Assembly: GCA_951804985.1 (NCBI GenBank)
Contig: OX638130.1
Span: forward strand, 83,694,583 to 83,758,582
Length of the DNA: 64,000 nt
DNA from: Dryomyza anilis
Taxonomy: Eukaryota > Arthropoda > Insecta > Diptera > Dryomyzidae
Direction: 5' to 3'
Shown: piece after piece, positions 11,366 to 22,903 of the stretch
How positions within the stretch are numbered: position 1 is the first letter of the stretch
How the letters are laid out: every line of letters begins with the position of its first letter
Position numbers and translations under genes: made by a program
Notes under the pieces: model-generated
Databases searched by the model: none
What the model saw: only the letters and a program-made list of their open reading frames with translations
What the model was told of the DNA's origin: nothing

Positions 11366-12320
11366 TAAACACACACGAAAAAAAGTGAGGATTCATGAAT
11401 ATTTCAGTAATACATTCATAAAAGATTCATTACAGCAGGACTTTAAATCTCGTGAACGCAGGAGTTTGAATATTTTATGAAAATTAGAGAAATAATTATT
11501 AAAGTATTGAAAAAAATGTGTATGAGAAAAATTAACAATAAACTATATCTTAGAGCTTATTTCATAATAAAAATATTTAAATTTGATAGACATTTCACTG
11601 CACCAAAATGAAAATAACCTAATTGTCAAAAGAAAAATCCAGATTCATCATATTGATTCCACAGTTAATTAAATGACGTATTTATACTATTGAAGAGCGA
11701 AATATTCAATAGAATGTAAATGAATTTGAATCGTCATATTGATGAATATTATTAAAAAAAACATGTTTTTTCAAGAAAAAAAAATGGTTTAATAAATTTT
11801 GAATACCCTAAAAAATGTTGTTGAAAAAAAAGTATTTAAAAAAAAAATTGAAAAAATAAAAATATTTTTCAAAAAAATCAATTTTATTTTAAATATATTT
11901 CAATAATTATAAAAAAATATATTACAAAACATTTTACTAATTTATGCATGTCGAGCAAGAAATAACATACAACAAATACTTGAGAACTGAGAATTATGGT
12001 AAAAAATGAACGAAAAATATATATTTTGATTGATATTTTGTTTGATGAACAGCATTCATCAATATGATGTACATATATGTTGTATTTTATGTATTTGTTC
12101 ATTAATATAATGAAACGTATTCTTCACATACACTTCATAATATTGAAGAACACTTTTTCGACAATTACCAGGCGTTCATCATTTTTATGATCGCATTCAT
12201 TACATTGATGTCGTTAGTATTTAATATTATGAATGGTTTTTCACTACAATTAATCATGGCTTGAAGAACAGAATTCATCAACATGATGTATATTTTTTTT
12301 CTGTCACGAACGAACACGAA
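11366..12320. repeat. AT-rich tract with recurrent TTCATNNNNATGA dyads
   Basis: Short dyads such as TTCATCAATATGATG, TTCATTAATATAATGAA and TTCATCAACATGATG recur between about 11390 and 12285. They look like pieces of a palindromic element but no terminal boundaries could be fixed. Poly-A runs dominate 11755-11880. No genes. Confidence 0.35.
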
Positions 12321-12339
12321 CCGTTTCGATTTTTGGAAC

Positions 12340-12620
12340 CAGGGGTCCTATTCTCGTTCGATGAGAAATATAAAACGAGAATGAAAATGAGATAAAAGTT
12401 ATTTTCTTATTTTGTAAATAGTATAAAAAATATTTTTTGTCTCCTTTTCATTCGCAATTTACACTTCCAATCAAACAGAACTGGAATCGGAACGCATATG
12501 AAATTTATATGTGGAACCGAAACCTAAACTTTATATATTTTTTTTTGATTGAAACCAAAACTGAAATTTGAATCGCAATTTTTTATACAATCTTGGAACC
12601 GGCACCGATATTCCAATGGG
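12340..12620. repeat. Degenerate GGAACCGGAATC-type repeat
   Basis: It contains CGTTTCGATTTTTGGAACC, GGAATCGGAACGCATATGAA, GTGGAACCGAAACC and TTGGAACCGGCACCGATATT. These phrases match units of the array at 26.06-26.91 kb, so it is a diverged single unit or pair of that repeat. Confidence 0.5.
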
Positions 12621-13330
12621 TTTTAGTCTCTGGTTTAGATTGATTTTTATTTCAGTGTAAATGCAGTCTGTAATTATTATTTTTATTATTATGGTATTTT
12701 AAATAATTATAAATCTTTGAATATATTATGAACTTTAAGTTCGACCCAGATATAATCCTGTACATAATCAGGCTGTATAAAAGTGAAAATATATGCTCTA
12801 CAACATAGTTAACAATGTTAAATTAATCTCTTCATTAACATGCAGCATTTAAATATTTATATTAACAAGAAATAAATAAATATAAACAGAATTCAAGGCA
12901 AAGTTTAACACCGCAATTGTAACAACAGCTTTTATTCAGGGTCCAATGTAAATAATTATTTCATGCACTCGACTGATTATAGATTTCTGATTAATTTTTG
13001 TTTATAAAAATGCGTATTATTTATTAATGCATATTAAAACTAAAAAAAATAGTATAATATAAATTAATGCTGGTTATCTTATGAAAACAACATTTATAGT
13101 TATATTAAAACCTTCATGCTTGAGCATTGTTGGAATATTATTATTATTATTTGTTCTATCCCATTGACATTGAGTCCGAGTACACCCTAAGTAACCCTGA
13201 ATATAGCCTAATTGTATTGTATTGTACTGTTTTGTTTTCTTTTCTTTCGGTAAATTTGATCGCTTAAAAGTATTTGCCTGCCATAAACATTAATAAATCA
13301 TTAAACAAGTAGACAAGTAAATCGAGGGTA
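12621..13330. other. AT-rich sequence, nothing recognised
   Basis: Short ATT runs (about 12675 and 13135) only. Confidence 0.4.
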
Positions 13331-14180
13331 TACGAGGGTAACCGCCAGCCAACTCGAAATGGAGCACTCGGTTCGGGGGGCTGCTCCATGGAGAACGCAG
13401 AGACAATTTCATTAGATGCTCTCATTTGTTTATTTATTTGGTTGTTTGCCTGTTTGGGGTGAAACGTTCAAATGCTCGTGTAATTTGTTTGTTGAATTTC
13501 ATTCATTTGCTGGAAATTGTGCTGCGAGATATTTGCAAAGCACAAGAATTTGCAAAATATAAAAACTAAGCAAACAAATAGTATATGGTCGGTCGAACAT
13601 ACGGCATGAGTCAACGTTATCTGCGAGATATGACAATTTCGGAAAGAGCAACACAAGAAGCGACGCCAAACGCTGTATGTCTGTCTGTCTATCAGTCTGT
13701 TTGGCTGTTTGTGGCTTTAAATTATTTTATTGCGTCCCCAGAAATGTGATAAAACCCCATGACGACAACGACAAAGACGACGAAGACGACGACGACGACG
13801 ACAATGGCGGGTGTCAGAGATACAAGGCACTGATTTCCGAATGAGTAGCGTACCGCACTCCCGCCACGGATGCGTAAAATGGCAGCAAATCAAAAATACA
13901 AAAATAACAAAGAAAGAAATAGACGTCCGAAGCGGGGCAACGCACACATACACCTCATGCATGTGTATTTGTGTGTGTGTATTGCCATTTGTACCAAGGA
14001 TAAATAGATGGCAGCACTTGGAGAGGAAGAACCGAGTGCGAGCAGCAAAAACATCATTGATTTCGGAGGATGTTTGAACTCGTAGTTGTCAGTTGACGTA
14101 CATATGTCACACTCACACACATAAACACTCATGAAACATATATACGTTAAGGACACTTGGAGTCCAATAACTCAGCGCAA
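13331..14180. other. Lower-AT single-copy island with a (GAC)n tract
   Basis: The block opens with GAGGGTAACCGCCAGCC and contains CTGTCTGTCTATC runs, a GAC trinucleotide tract at 13761-13803, a GTGTGTGTGT run near 13970 and moderately GC-rich sequence on either side. Overlapping frames of 62-88 codons on both strands lack recognisable domains. Composition and complexity differ from the surrounding transposon-rich DNA. A host regulatory element or untranslated exon is possible but not shown. Confidence 0.4.
13761..13803 (+). repeat. GAC trinucleotide microsatellite
   Basis: An imperfect run of GAC/GAA triplets inside the lower-AT island. In the phases examined it is not part of a long open frame. 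Confidence 0.8.
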
Positions 14181-15116
14181 GTAAACCATGTGGGTGGCGC
14201 AATAATAAAAAAAAATGGAACATAATAAAAGAACCTTAATTATGATCTACGTGTCGATGCTTTATTGGACATAAGTCGTTCGAAACCGATTTGCAAAATA
14301 CTAAAGCCTCCGATATCGATGTCATGCTAATTAATGCCTTTGATTTATATTATGCCTCACTAATATTTTGTAAAAACAAATCTATGCGTCTGTCTACAAA
14401 ATTGTCTTGCCTGCCATTATGTAAATAAAAACTTCTATATATTCTTTATTTTTTATGGTTTATGCGGCCATATCTACATCCTCATTAATTCATAAAAATA
14501 AGTTGAAAAGTTCAAAAAGGTTTTGGGATTATGTACAACAGCAGCAGTAGCAGCAAATATGTCCTTGTGTGTTCATGTCGATGCAAACCACACAAGCCGT
14601 TTTGTTCTGCCTCCACTTCTCATTTTCATTTTCGGCTTATTGGGATTTATGAAGGCAGGCTTTCTTATCTGCTACTAGTTTAGGTAAAGATTTTATTTTT
14701 ATGGCACAGTTTTTGTTTGTTGTGTGTGTGGTTTTTCTTTTTTAGGAAATTTGCTGCCATTCAAAGTCAATCAATTTTTGTTGATTTATGATCAATAAAC
14801 ATAGTGCATATTATATATTTTTCTAAATAATATTATATCCTTAAAGCGATTTAGAATTATCTTTAATTTTGTATTGAGACTTTAGTTTTGGGGTGGATGT
14901 TTTAAATATGATAAATATTGTAATATGCCACCGATTTAATAACTGTGTTTAGTAATTTAAATAGAAAGAATTACTCTGGGGAAAATTAAATTATCTTGGA
15001 AATTGACATTGTCTTTGGAAGGTACTGTGCCAAAATTGTCAGAGGAAGAATAGTCAATTTCAGTGATACATAACGTAGAAGTTGAGGGAGGTATAACTAA
15101 ACAAATACTGAAAACC
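14181..15116. other. AT-rich single-copy sequence
   Basis: A short CAGCAGCAGTAGCAGC stretch near 14540 and a TGTGTGTGTG run near 14720. No gene or mobile element was recognised. Confidence 0.4.
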
Positions 15117-15129
15117 AATACTAAAGAAA

Positions 15130-15439
15130 GTAGCCGCGGTAGCTCAGTGGTTGGTGCGTTGGACTGCGAGCCGAAAGGTTCCCGGTTCAAACCTGGACTG
15201 GGGCTTACAACATCTTTTCATAGAAACATTTTTCTATACCGCGCTGCATCTCGGCAGTAAATGGCAAACCTACGAGAGCAAAACCTTGCCTAAGAAAAGC
15301 TCTCACCCGCCGTTCGGATTCGGCAATAAACTGTAGGTCCCACCACTTTGAGTACAAATATAACACGCACAGCTCAAATGGTGAGGGAGCTCGGCCGAAG
15401 TTCTATACATGATTGTAGCGCCAAACTATTATTATTATT
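15130..15439 (+). mobile_element. Full-length tRNA-derived SINE (family 1)
   Basis: A 310-bp retroposon. The head (GTAGCCGCGG, A box TAGCTCAGTGG, B box GGTTCAAACCT) is tRNA-like and would act as an internal RNA polymerase III promoter. The body holds CATCTTTTCATAGAAACA, CTCGGCAGTAAATGGCAAAC and AGCTCTCACCCGCCGTTCGG; the tail is an ATT repeat. It is flanked by near-identical 13-bp duplications, AATACTAAAGAAA (15117-15129) and AATACTAAACAAA (15440-15452), as expected for target-primed insertion. It encodes nothing and depends on a partner LINE, presumably one sharing its 3' tail. Related copies lie at 11229, 50371, 60131 and 61773. Confidence 0.88.
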
Positions 15440-15484
15440 AATACTAAACAAATACCGATTTATTGAATGTTAATTGATTAAAAC

Positions 15485-15700
15485 TACACCCAGAAAAAAT
15501 TCCCTCAAATCCCATTAAAATTGGTCAATAGGACAAGATTTAATAGTATACAAAAAATAAATCTTTTGATAAAACTCAATGGCTATGTCATTGTATTTTT
15601 AGTAATTAATGGTATTTTCCGATTAAAATAATAATTTAACCTATCGACTATTTTTAATAGTAAAAAACTATTATTTATATAGTATTCTTTTCTGCGTGCA
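15485..15700 (+). mobile_element. TACACCCAG MITE, copy A
   Basis: It begins TACACCCAGAAAAAATTCCC and ends at TTCTGCGTGCA, a mutated version of the complement. The interior shares TTAAAATTGGTCAATAGGAC and GGTATTTTCCGATTAAAATA with copies B, C and D. The TA at each end fits a Tc1/mariner-type TA target duplication. About 216 bp, non-coding. Confidence 0.75.
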
Positions 15701-15841
15701 TTTGAAAGACTAATATTCAATCTCATTATTTAGTGTCTTTATTGGTCTCATCTATTAGAGAACATCGGGTATAATAAGATTTTTGATTATTTTTTAAATG
15801 TAGATAGTGACTTTTACGTTTACGATATGTAATTTCGACAG

Positions 15842-16064
15842 TACACCCAGAAAAAATTCCCTCAAATCCCATTAAAATTGGTCAATAGGACAGTTATTGA
15901 TTTAAAAGTATACAAAAAATAAATCTTTTCATATAAACTCAATGGCAATGTCATGGTATTTTCTAGTATTTAATGGTATTTTCCGATTAAAATAATAATT
16001 TATCCTATTGACTATTTTTAATAGTAAAAAACTATTTTTTATATTGTATTTTTTTCTAGGTGTA
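15842..16064 (+). mobile_element. TACACCCAG MITE, copy B
   Basis: This 223-bp copy has the same orientation as copy A and starts 357 bp after it. Ends TACACCCAGAAAAAA and TTTTTTTCTAGGTGTA are inverted. Inner arms GGTCAATAGGA and TCCTATTGAC are also complementary, so the whole element can fold. Confidence 0.82.
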
Positions 16065-16498
16065 TATAAAAAAAAGTATAAAAGGATCCAAAAGAAAAAT
16101 ACTCAGTCTTTATGAATTTACGGTTAAATTCAGTTCTGAATACTGAAAATTTTCAGACCTAAAAACTGAGGATTGAATTTAAAAAAATAAATTATTCAAA
16201 TCTAAATAGTTTTTATGGGTTTTTTTCATTTATTTATAAATTGTTTTCAAATTAAAAAAATTGGTTGGAAGGCCTGGGAATACCATCAGTAAATTTATAT
16301 TTTTTCGAAAAATATATAAAATATATCTCAATATCAATATTTCAAAAATTAGATTCAATTTGATGACACAGACATCATTTTGAAAATCAGTGTTATAAAT
16401 ATATTAAAGAATTGCAAATATGTTTTATTGCAGAAAAAAAATATTTTTTCATTGCAAAAAATAGGCACATCAAAATTTATAAAAGTTTATTTTTTAAT
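16065..16498. other. AT-rich sequence between MITE copies
   Basis: Very AT-rich, with poly-A runs; no feature recognised. Confidence 0.4.
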
Positions 16499-16900
16499 AT
16501 AATGCCTTCAAAATACCATTTTAAAATTTTGCATAAATATTTATATAATATCTATAAACAATTTTTCAGAATTTTAAAAATGGTACTTTTTACGGAAATA
16601 ACATTTGAAATACAAGGATAATGACCTGACCATTGGCCACATGTTCAAGTTTAGAAGTTACGACTTAAGGTTTTCAAAAGCTTGTTTTATTAGCTTATTA
16701 ATGAGAAATCAAAGGTTTTTCTAGCTTTTCTCAATTAGGATAAATTTAAATAGGAACATTTACACAAATACGATTTTTGGAACATTTTTTGCAACTTTGA
16801 ATCATTGTATCTCTGGAAGTAGTGGTTAGAAAAAATAAAAAAATAGGTTAATGTATGTCTCGATCAGTTTCACAAATTTTATTGAAATCAATCAAACATT
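16499..16900 (+). mobile_element. Decayed fragment of the ATATGGGCC family
   Basis: The collinear phrases ATGCCTTCAAAATACCATTT, CAGAATTTTAAAAATGGTAC, ACAAGGATAATGACC, CATTGGCCACATGTTCAAG and TATCTCTGGAAGTAGTGG match the interiors at 53.7, 39.9 and 2.8-3.2 kb. The characteristic CCACACC ends are missing, so this is a truncated relic. Confidence 0.6.
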
Positions 16901-16984
16901 GCATGAGCCACCACCAATTACACACTTCACCTAAAGAATACAGAAATCCAGTGCTTCCTATACCTATATACAAGTAGCGTAATA

Positions 16985-17290
16985 TAGAGTAATAACATAC
17001 ATCATTACTAAGTAATCAAACTATGGTAAGGGAGTCGTATAGGGGTTGTTCCATTTGTACATTACTTTGTACGAATTAGTAATGAGGGATGGATCATTAA
17101 TAAATTACTTTGTACGCAATTGTAATAAAAGTTGGTTACATTTGTACATTACTTTGTATATGTAAGAAATAAGGGATAGTTTCACTTCTAAAATATTTCA
17201 TTCGTAAGAGTAATGGGTTCATTTAATATTTATGTTTATATTTTTAAAATCAATTCACACTAGATAAATACAAAAAATAATCAGAGACAA
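16985..17290. repeat. Degenerate repeats of ACATTACTTTGTAC
   Basis: ACATTACTTTGTA recurs at about 17078 and 17147, with variants at 17105 and 17310 and related TAATGAGGG phrases. Similar wording occurs near 23270-23345. No boundary or coding signal. Confidence 0.4.
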
Positions 17291-17633
17291 AGAATGGTAG
17301 TTACATTTCAACATTACTTTATGGTAAATGAACTAATTCGAAGTTCAAAAAGTGTTTTTTATAAAGAAATAAAATCAACCGTTTGCAAACTCAAAACAAT
17401 TTACTTTTTTTTTGTCTTTTGTTTCACATACAAAATTGATTTATAAAAATTATATTTAAACAAGTAAATTTACAAGTAAAATTAAAATTGAATTTACTAA
17501 GTTAGTTAGATTACATCACCTAAATTGTAGTCCCTTAAATTGGATTTAACGATCGCTGGACTCGAAATGAATTTATTGATAAATTTTCTTTTTTCCATAT
17601 TTACATTGCTAAGTTATGTTCAAATTATGATAT
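17291..17633. other. AT-rich sequence, nothing recognised
   Basis: No repeat partner and no coding signal seen. Confidence 0.35.
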
Positions 17634-17900
17634 TGGGGTAAAGTGGAAAACGTAACTTAAACAATGTTTGCTGCTATTGTAGTTAAAATATTGTGTTATA
17701 TTAATTATTTAATTGATTACGTCAAGAAAAAAAATTAATTTAAAATTTCTTGACAACAAACAAATTAAAAGCAACTTTTTGACATAACCTGAGATATGAT
17801 CTGAATTGCAAAGAAGAAGAATTTTGTACACTTTCCATCCATAAAAGCCAAAGATATTAAATTTCAACAATTCAGTGAACTGCAATATATGTAAAATAGT
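17634..17900 (+). pseudogene. Decayed pogo-like transposon fragment
   Basis: A GGGGTAAAGTGG motif at the left resembles the ends of the element at 35.8-36.7 kb. Downstream, AAGAAGAATTTTGTA and ACAATTCAGTGAACTGCAAT match the transposase-tail region at 36200-36280 almost word for word. In the corresponding frame it reads EEFC and then meets a stop within about ten codons, so it is non-functional. No right terminus was found. Confidence 0.5.
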
Positions 17901-18204
17901 GATGATCATTTGCAAGAGCAAGGCAAGAAATGGTAATCTTGTTCATAATAAATATAAGGAATATTTCGTAAAGGCATATTTCTGTTTTCGTCACAGATTA
18001 TCCGTATGATACACGCACTGTATGTAAAGAGAACACAAATAATATCTTGCAGGGTAATTTTTTTTTTTTTTTGCGAACACAAGCTCAAACGCAAATGCTA
18101 CAAAGCGAACACTAACAGAAAGAAGAGAATACAACAATAACGAATTACGATTCGTATATACACACTTTCACAACGACAATTCTTTGTTGCTATCCGGTAT
18201 CATC
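17901..18204. other. Single-copy sequence, nothing recognised
   Basis: Moderately AT-rich with a T15-like run near 18058; the last part (GCGAACACTAACAG and on) is less AT-rich. No feature identified. Confidence 0.35.
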
Positions 18205-18285
18205 GCATGGCAACAAACAGACGCATGACAACAGACAGACGCATGACAACGGACAGACGCATGACAGCAGACAGTAGCATGACAC
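18205..18285 (+). repeat. 18-bp minisatellite
   Basis: About 4.4 copies of GCATGACAACAGACAGAC with one to three substitutions per copy. The period is a multiple of three, but no long frame crosses it. Confidence 0.8.
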
Positions 18286-18904
18286 CACACTTCATGTATG
18301 TATCTAGTACAGCTATGTAGTTGGCAACAACAACGAGTTTTCTTTGTGGTACAAAAAATTTCCCGCCAAAAATTCTATCAAAAGCTTGGATGCTGCTATA
18401 TTGTCATGCTGTTTTATTTGCATTTCTGTTGTTGTTGCACTTTCATACGAATCAGCGGATTTGTGAAAAAAATAAAAACACAAAAAGCAATATATAAGCT
18501 AAATGAGGTACACTGTGAAAATGTGATTATTTTTTTGTTTTATAAGTTGATTGAAATAATGCACATAGAACTTGACTTAAGTAAACTTCATGATTTTACA
18601 ATTAACAAAAAAACTATGTATAAAAATAAAACAAAACCAATAATGTGCATATGCACAATCGATGTACGAACTAGCGTAGCGAAGAAAAGCGAAAAAAAAC
18701 ATTGTTTTGTCTATTTTATCTTATTGAAGCGACTTTTGAAGCTATTTACCGTTACAAAAGTGCTTCACAGACCTTATTTTTAAGATGCTTATATTCTTTA
18801 GCCTTGAAAAAATGTTGGGAACTCAAAATTTTATTAAATGACATTTTACTTATGATCATCTATATAAAATAAATAATGTTTTTCTGTTTCTATTTATAGG
18901 TACT
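18286..18904. other. Single-copy stretch holding the longest open frame of the window
   Basis: An ATG-initiated frame of 161 codons runs 18298-18783 on the plus strand. Its product is rich in Lys, Ile, Phe and Cys, with no recognisable domain, signal peptide or repeat. Nothing marks it as an exon or a single-exon gene. AT-rich DNA of this length can give such a frame by chance, so I do not annotate it as a CDS. Confidence 0.35.
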
Positions 18905-19075
18905 TTTTTAAAAACCGTTTTAAACCGGTATAAAACCGAAACCGTTTATATCGGTTTTGGATATCGGTTTATTTCTGATTTTCGTATAACGGTTTCGGTT
19001 ACGGTTTCGGTTTTAAAAATGAAATGGTTTTAAACAGATATCGGTTTCGATTTCGGTTACGGTTTCAATCCTTGA
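18905..19075. repeat. CGGTTTCGGTT-rich degenerate repeat
   Basis: Repeated ATCGGTTT, CGGTTTCGGTTACGGTTTCG and AACCGGTATAAAACCGAAACC phrases. It is the complement-like counterpart of the GGAACCGGAATC repeats at 12.3 and 26.1 kb and may derive from the same source. Confidence 0.45.
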
Positions 19076-19129
19076 TTAAAAATATATAACGTTTTTTTTT
19101 TTAAATAATAAATATAAATAATTAATACA

Positions 19130-20072
19130 TATGTCTTTGATTTACTTCCAAAAGAAAATGTATTAGTTTTTACTACATTGATGTAGTTGTTTAAGTATGG
19201 AAAATAACTACATAATTTGAATGCTCTTCTATACAAAATTTTAATACGTTTGTATTGAAATTGATTTTGTCTTCATTTAGACGTCCTAAATTATGTAGAG
19301 AAATTACTACATATGCTTTTAATTTTACTACAATCTATTTTTTTACTATGTTTTTATTTTAAAAATTATAAAATTATTTTTATATTTTATAAAAAAAACA
19401 ATTCTTTATTGGATCGGAAAGTTATATGAATGAATATTAATATGAAATTTTTTGATTAACAAAAATAAGTTACAACAATTATAAATATGAAACAATGTGC
19501 ATATGAAACTGTATAAAGTGTATAACAAAAAAGATTCAAAGAAATTGCAAGCAGTCGCCTTTGAGTTGTACCACATATGAACAATACGTGTTCCAATAAC
19601 GCGCAACAGAAAATTTAAGACAGTTGGGTTACTTATACTTATTTGGCCATTGCGACCCATGATGAGTTTTAGTCATAGAGTTACCAAACTTTTTTATTTT
19701 CAAAACTAACCGGATTCGACGAGAAACCCAATGTCAACACGTGTTTTCTGCCGCCAAGTCATTCGTTCGGATGCTGTTTATAATTGCTACCTTCGCAGTC
19801 GTCCGTCGACTATGTTAATGTGTAGAATACGAAATGGGTTCCGTTTATACCACCTCACTGTTGCAGTCGTCCGTCGTGTATTCGCATGGACTTCATATAA
19901 TTAAAAAGTGAAGAAAACTATGTAGAAATCGAATTTCTAATATAATGTTTTCATATATTATTTCAAATAAATACAAATGTATTTAAAAACGATCAATATG
20001 TAGTAGAACTATATATTTTCCAAACAAAAACATAAATGTAGTATAATTTACTACAGTAATTTTTTCGGTGTA
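19130..20072. repeat. Dispersed repeat with ACTACAT motifs
   Basis: The left part contains GAAATTACTACATATGC; the right part contains GAATTTCTAATA, ATAAATGTAGTATAATTTAC and TTTTTTCGGTGTAG. Collinear but shorter versions occur at 30840-31105. The middle (19400-19900) includes a lower-AT segment with two GCAGTCGTCCGTCG phrases about 70 bp apart. Confidence 0.5.
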
Positions 20073-21242
20073 GGTCTAAATCTTTAGGCATTATTTTGAT
20101 ATGAAATTATAACATTGATAATGATATTTTTTAACCAATTACTGGTATTTTATTTATGAGTGTTGTTACTGTGTTTTATTTTTCCACAGCAACTAGTTTA
20201 CTCGAAGAAATCTATGGAATACCAGTTTGGTTTACTCTGAGTGTTCAGTTTAAATTTGCCTATGGTCTCGGTATTAATATAATATATAAAAGTAAAATAA
20301 AAATTAAGCATTTCGTAAAAAAAATATACAAAAACAAATCCGAATATAATCCGATATTGCTTTGATTCCGCATGTTCAACGCATTTACGCATATATTGTG
20401 TGGTAAGTATGCCACATTGTATTAAGGTTAATAATATTATTTTGTGGTATAAGCGCATCACTTAGTTCCATACGATTCTTGCAGTGACTCTATAGTGGCT
20501 ACGACGACCTATTTGTTGTATTTCTATCTCTCATTTGTATTTACTTATTTGTGAGTGTTTCAATGGTCTGTATGGCATATTGTGCGCATATATATTATAC
20601 ATATAGAGGACAATCTCGTTAAAACGTACGCAGTTAGATAGACAGATACAAATACAAATACTTGAATATCTAAGATACATAGTATGTTTGTACATTTCTG
20701 CTGATAATCCTGCTGTGGACATTTCCGATTAACCGAGTGCCGCCAACTTCAGACATAAACAGTTTTACCGTATTTTAGCAGTATTTTTTCCGACATTTTC
20801 ATTTCGTTGGCGGCTGTCTTGGCTGTATTTCTTTGCATTAATGTGGCAAATGGCGAAGCAAAGATTTGTTGTTTATTTAGGAAATTTTGGCATTTAGAGG
20901 ATGTGCGGCGAAAAAGTACAGGATATGTTGCCAGTGTTGATAGTTGTTTGTACACGGAGTTTAAGTTGTCAGTGGCAATATTTCATTGTTGCTCTGGCTA
21001 GGAGTCGTGATTTATTGTATTAACTTATTTTTAGACAATTCCACGGAAACACTACCAAATTGAATATACTGGTATAAATAAGTTCATGGCACATTGTTGT
21101 GTATTGTAAGTGGAGAAATGAGAATTTATAGGAACTATTAATAATATATATAATGTTTTGATAAATTGGAATTATCTAAATTCTAGTAAATTGTTTCTTA
21201 TATCGAATTTTAGCGGAATTTATTTTCAATTCTCACATTTAG
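20073..21242. other. Single-copy sequence, nothing assigned
   Basis: A slightly lower-AT piece at 20720-21000 has overlapping short frames on both strands without domain signatures. The remainder is AT-rich. Confidence 0.35.
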
Positions 21243-21470
21243 ATCCAGTTTTGCAGTCACATTTTCGAATTAAACTTAGTTTAAACTAGATGTAATTACG
21301 TCTATAATCGACATATCACAAATTTTTTAAATTTTACATTAACTGATTACTATTTGTCTATCTGTCTGAAAAATGTAAGGATAGTATTTTGTTTTTAATA
21401 GGAACTATAGATATTTTAAAAATATAGAACAGTTTAAACTAAGTTTAAACTTTCACTGAGAAACTGTACC
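21243..21470. mobile_element. Palindromic MITE with TTTAAACT arms, copy 1
   Basis: The left end GATCCAGTTTTGCAGTCAC and the complement of the right end GGTACAGTTTCTCAGTGAA are inverted, followed inward on each side by AACTTAGTTTAAACT. About 228 bp. The second copy is at 42943-43174; a further trace (GTTCAGTTTTTCAGTCAAAT) is near 61165. Confidence 0.6.
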
Positions 21471-22519
21471 CACAAAATATGCCACAAAACTGCACATTTA
21501 AAGTTCTAATTTATTTTTATAAAGATTGTCTTGATTGATCATTTCCAAAATTTAATTGCAACCATTTAAATATTACAATCTACGCTATGAAATTTAGAGA
21601 AACAAAGTTTAACTTTTAATTTTGCACAAAATCGCACTCAAACCGAGCACAAAAAAAAATAGGTTCAAGGATTAGTGTTCAGTCAGAATAACAACACCGA
21701 AAAGAATGACTGGCTCACTGCTGCAATATAATGAAAACTTTATCATAAACTTCCATCGGTTGTGGACACGTTCTTGTTCGCACTCACAGAGTTCTGTCGT
21801 CTCGCACTGTTGTGCAATATTTCTTATTCATTAAATAGTTTTATTGCTCTTCTGCTATTGTTCGTCGGGGGTAATAAAAGAAAAGTTGGCATTGGACGAC
21901 AATTCGTTTTGAATGGGTTCGACCTTTTCCTTAAATATTGCTGCGAACCAATGCGTTTTTCCCTCTCCAATAACTTGATATTCAAAGGGTACACTGAACA
22001 AAGCGTCAGATATTTATGTAATGAATGGCGTTCATAACTGTTCATAATATCAAGTGATAATTCATAATTTTTCTGCGTATTTATGAAACTAAATTTTATC
22101 AAAAAAATTTACTGAAAAATGTGTTCATAAAAACTGTTCATTTCGGTTATTATGATATTCATTCAAAATTTGGTGTGACGAATTCATTTTTCATCCACAC
22201 TGACAATAAAGAAAATATATAAAAAAAATATAATAAAATAATCTCATAGCATAAAACATGAGCGAAATGTAAATAGAATTTATCAAAATGTTTATGAGAG
22301 CATTTTAATTTTTATTTCTAACTAGCTGGACCCGTGCACGACTCGAGCAAAGATTTTGTGAATGTAAGAATATGGAGCAATTTTATTAATATAAAAATAT
22401 TTTTATTATTTATATCTGGGACCCGTGCTTCTATGTGGACGTTTTTTATTGGTTTTATAAATGTAGTAACCAAAACAAATATATTCTCTGCTAAAACAAC
22501 ATAGACAATTCTTTCTCAG
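21471..22519. other. Mostly single-copy AT-rich sequence
   Basis: It contains a less AT-rich part at 21690-22030 with frames on both strands lacking domains, TTCATAA-type repeats at 22030-22180, and two GGACCCGTGC motifs (22328 and 22420) that may be the edge of an unidentified element. Confidence 0.35.
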
Positions 22520-22670
22520 ACTGTGCTTCCCCGTAGAATTCTTCAAAGTAAAAATCTTCCCCGTGAAATTCTTCTCCATAGAACGCTTTCCCGTAGAATT
22601 CTTCTCGATAGAATTCTTCCAGTAGAATTTTTCCCGGTAGAATTCTTCCCGTAGAATTTTCCCAGTAGAA
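22520..22670 (+). repeat. CCCGTAGAATTCTT minisatellite
   Basis: About nine degenerate units around TCTTCCCGTAGAAT, spaced 14-20 bp and ending abruptly at the next array. Confidence 0.75.
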
Positions 22671-22765
22671 GTTTTAGTGTGGTGAGTTTAAGTGTAGTGA
22701 ATTTTATTGTGGTGAGTTTCAGTGTGGTGAATTTGAGTGTGGTGAATGTTAGTGTAGTGAATTAA
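22671..22765 (+). repeat. AGTGTGGTGAATTT minisatellite
   Basis: Six units of a 14-16-bp motif (AGTGTGGTGAATTT with A/G and length changes). It directly abuts the preceding, unrelated minisatellite. Confidence 0.75.
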
Positions 22766-22903
22766 ATTAACTAGAATAAGGAATGTCTCATTAAACTTGG
22801 ATGCATACATTTTTAATAAATTTCATTATTTCTATTTTATGTTAAAAGCGGACATTAATCACATAACAAACCTTACTATTGCGCATGAAGTAATGTAAAA
22901 ATG

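Noticed and set aside
11073..11480. 135-codon open frame
   Set aside because: The frame runs from unrelated sequence through a SINE head and body into an AT-rich tract, so its product is a chance fusion.
15133..15205. tRNA gene
   Set aside because: A and B boxes are present, but the anticodon and acceptor arms pair poorly and the sequence continues into a conserved body with an ATT tail and flanking duplication, so it is a SINE head. The same holds at 50.6, 60.4 and 61.8 kb.
18298..18783. 161-codon open frame, longest in the window
   Set aside because: Low-complexity Lys/Ile/Phe/Cys-rich product with no domain and no supporting gene structure; plausible by chance in AT-rich DNA.
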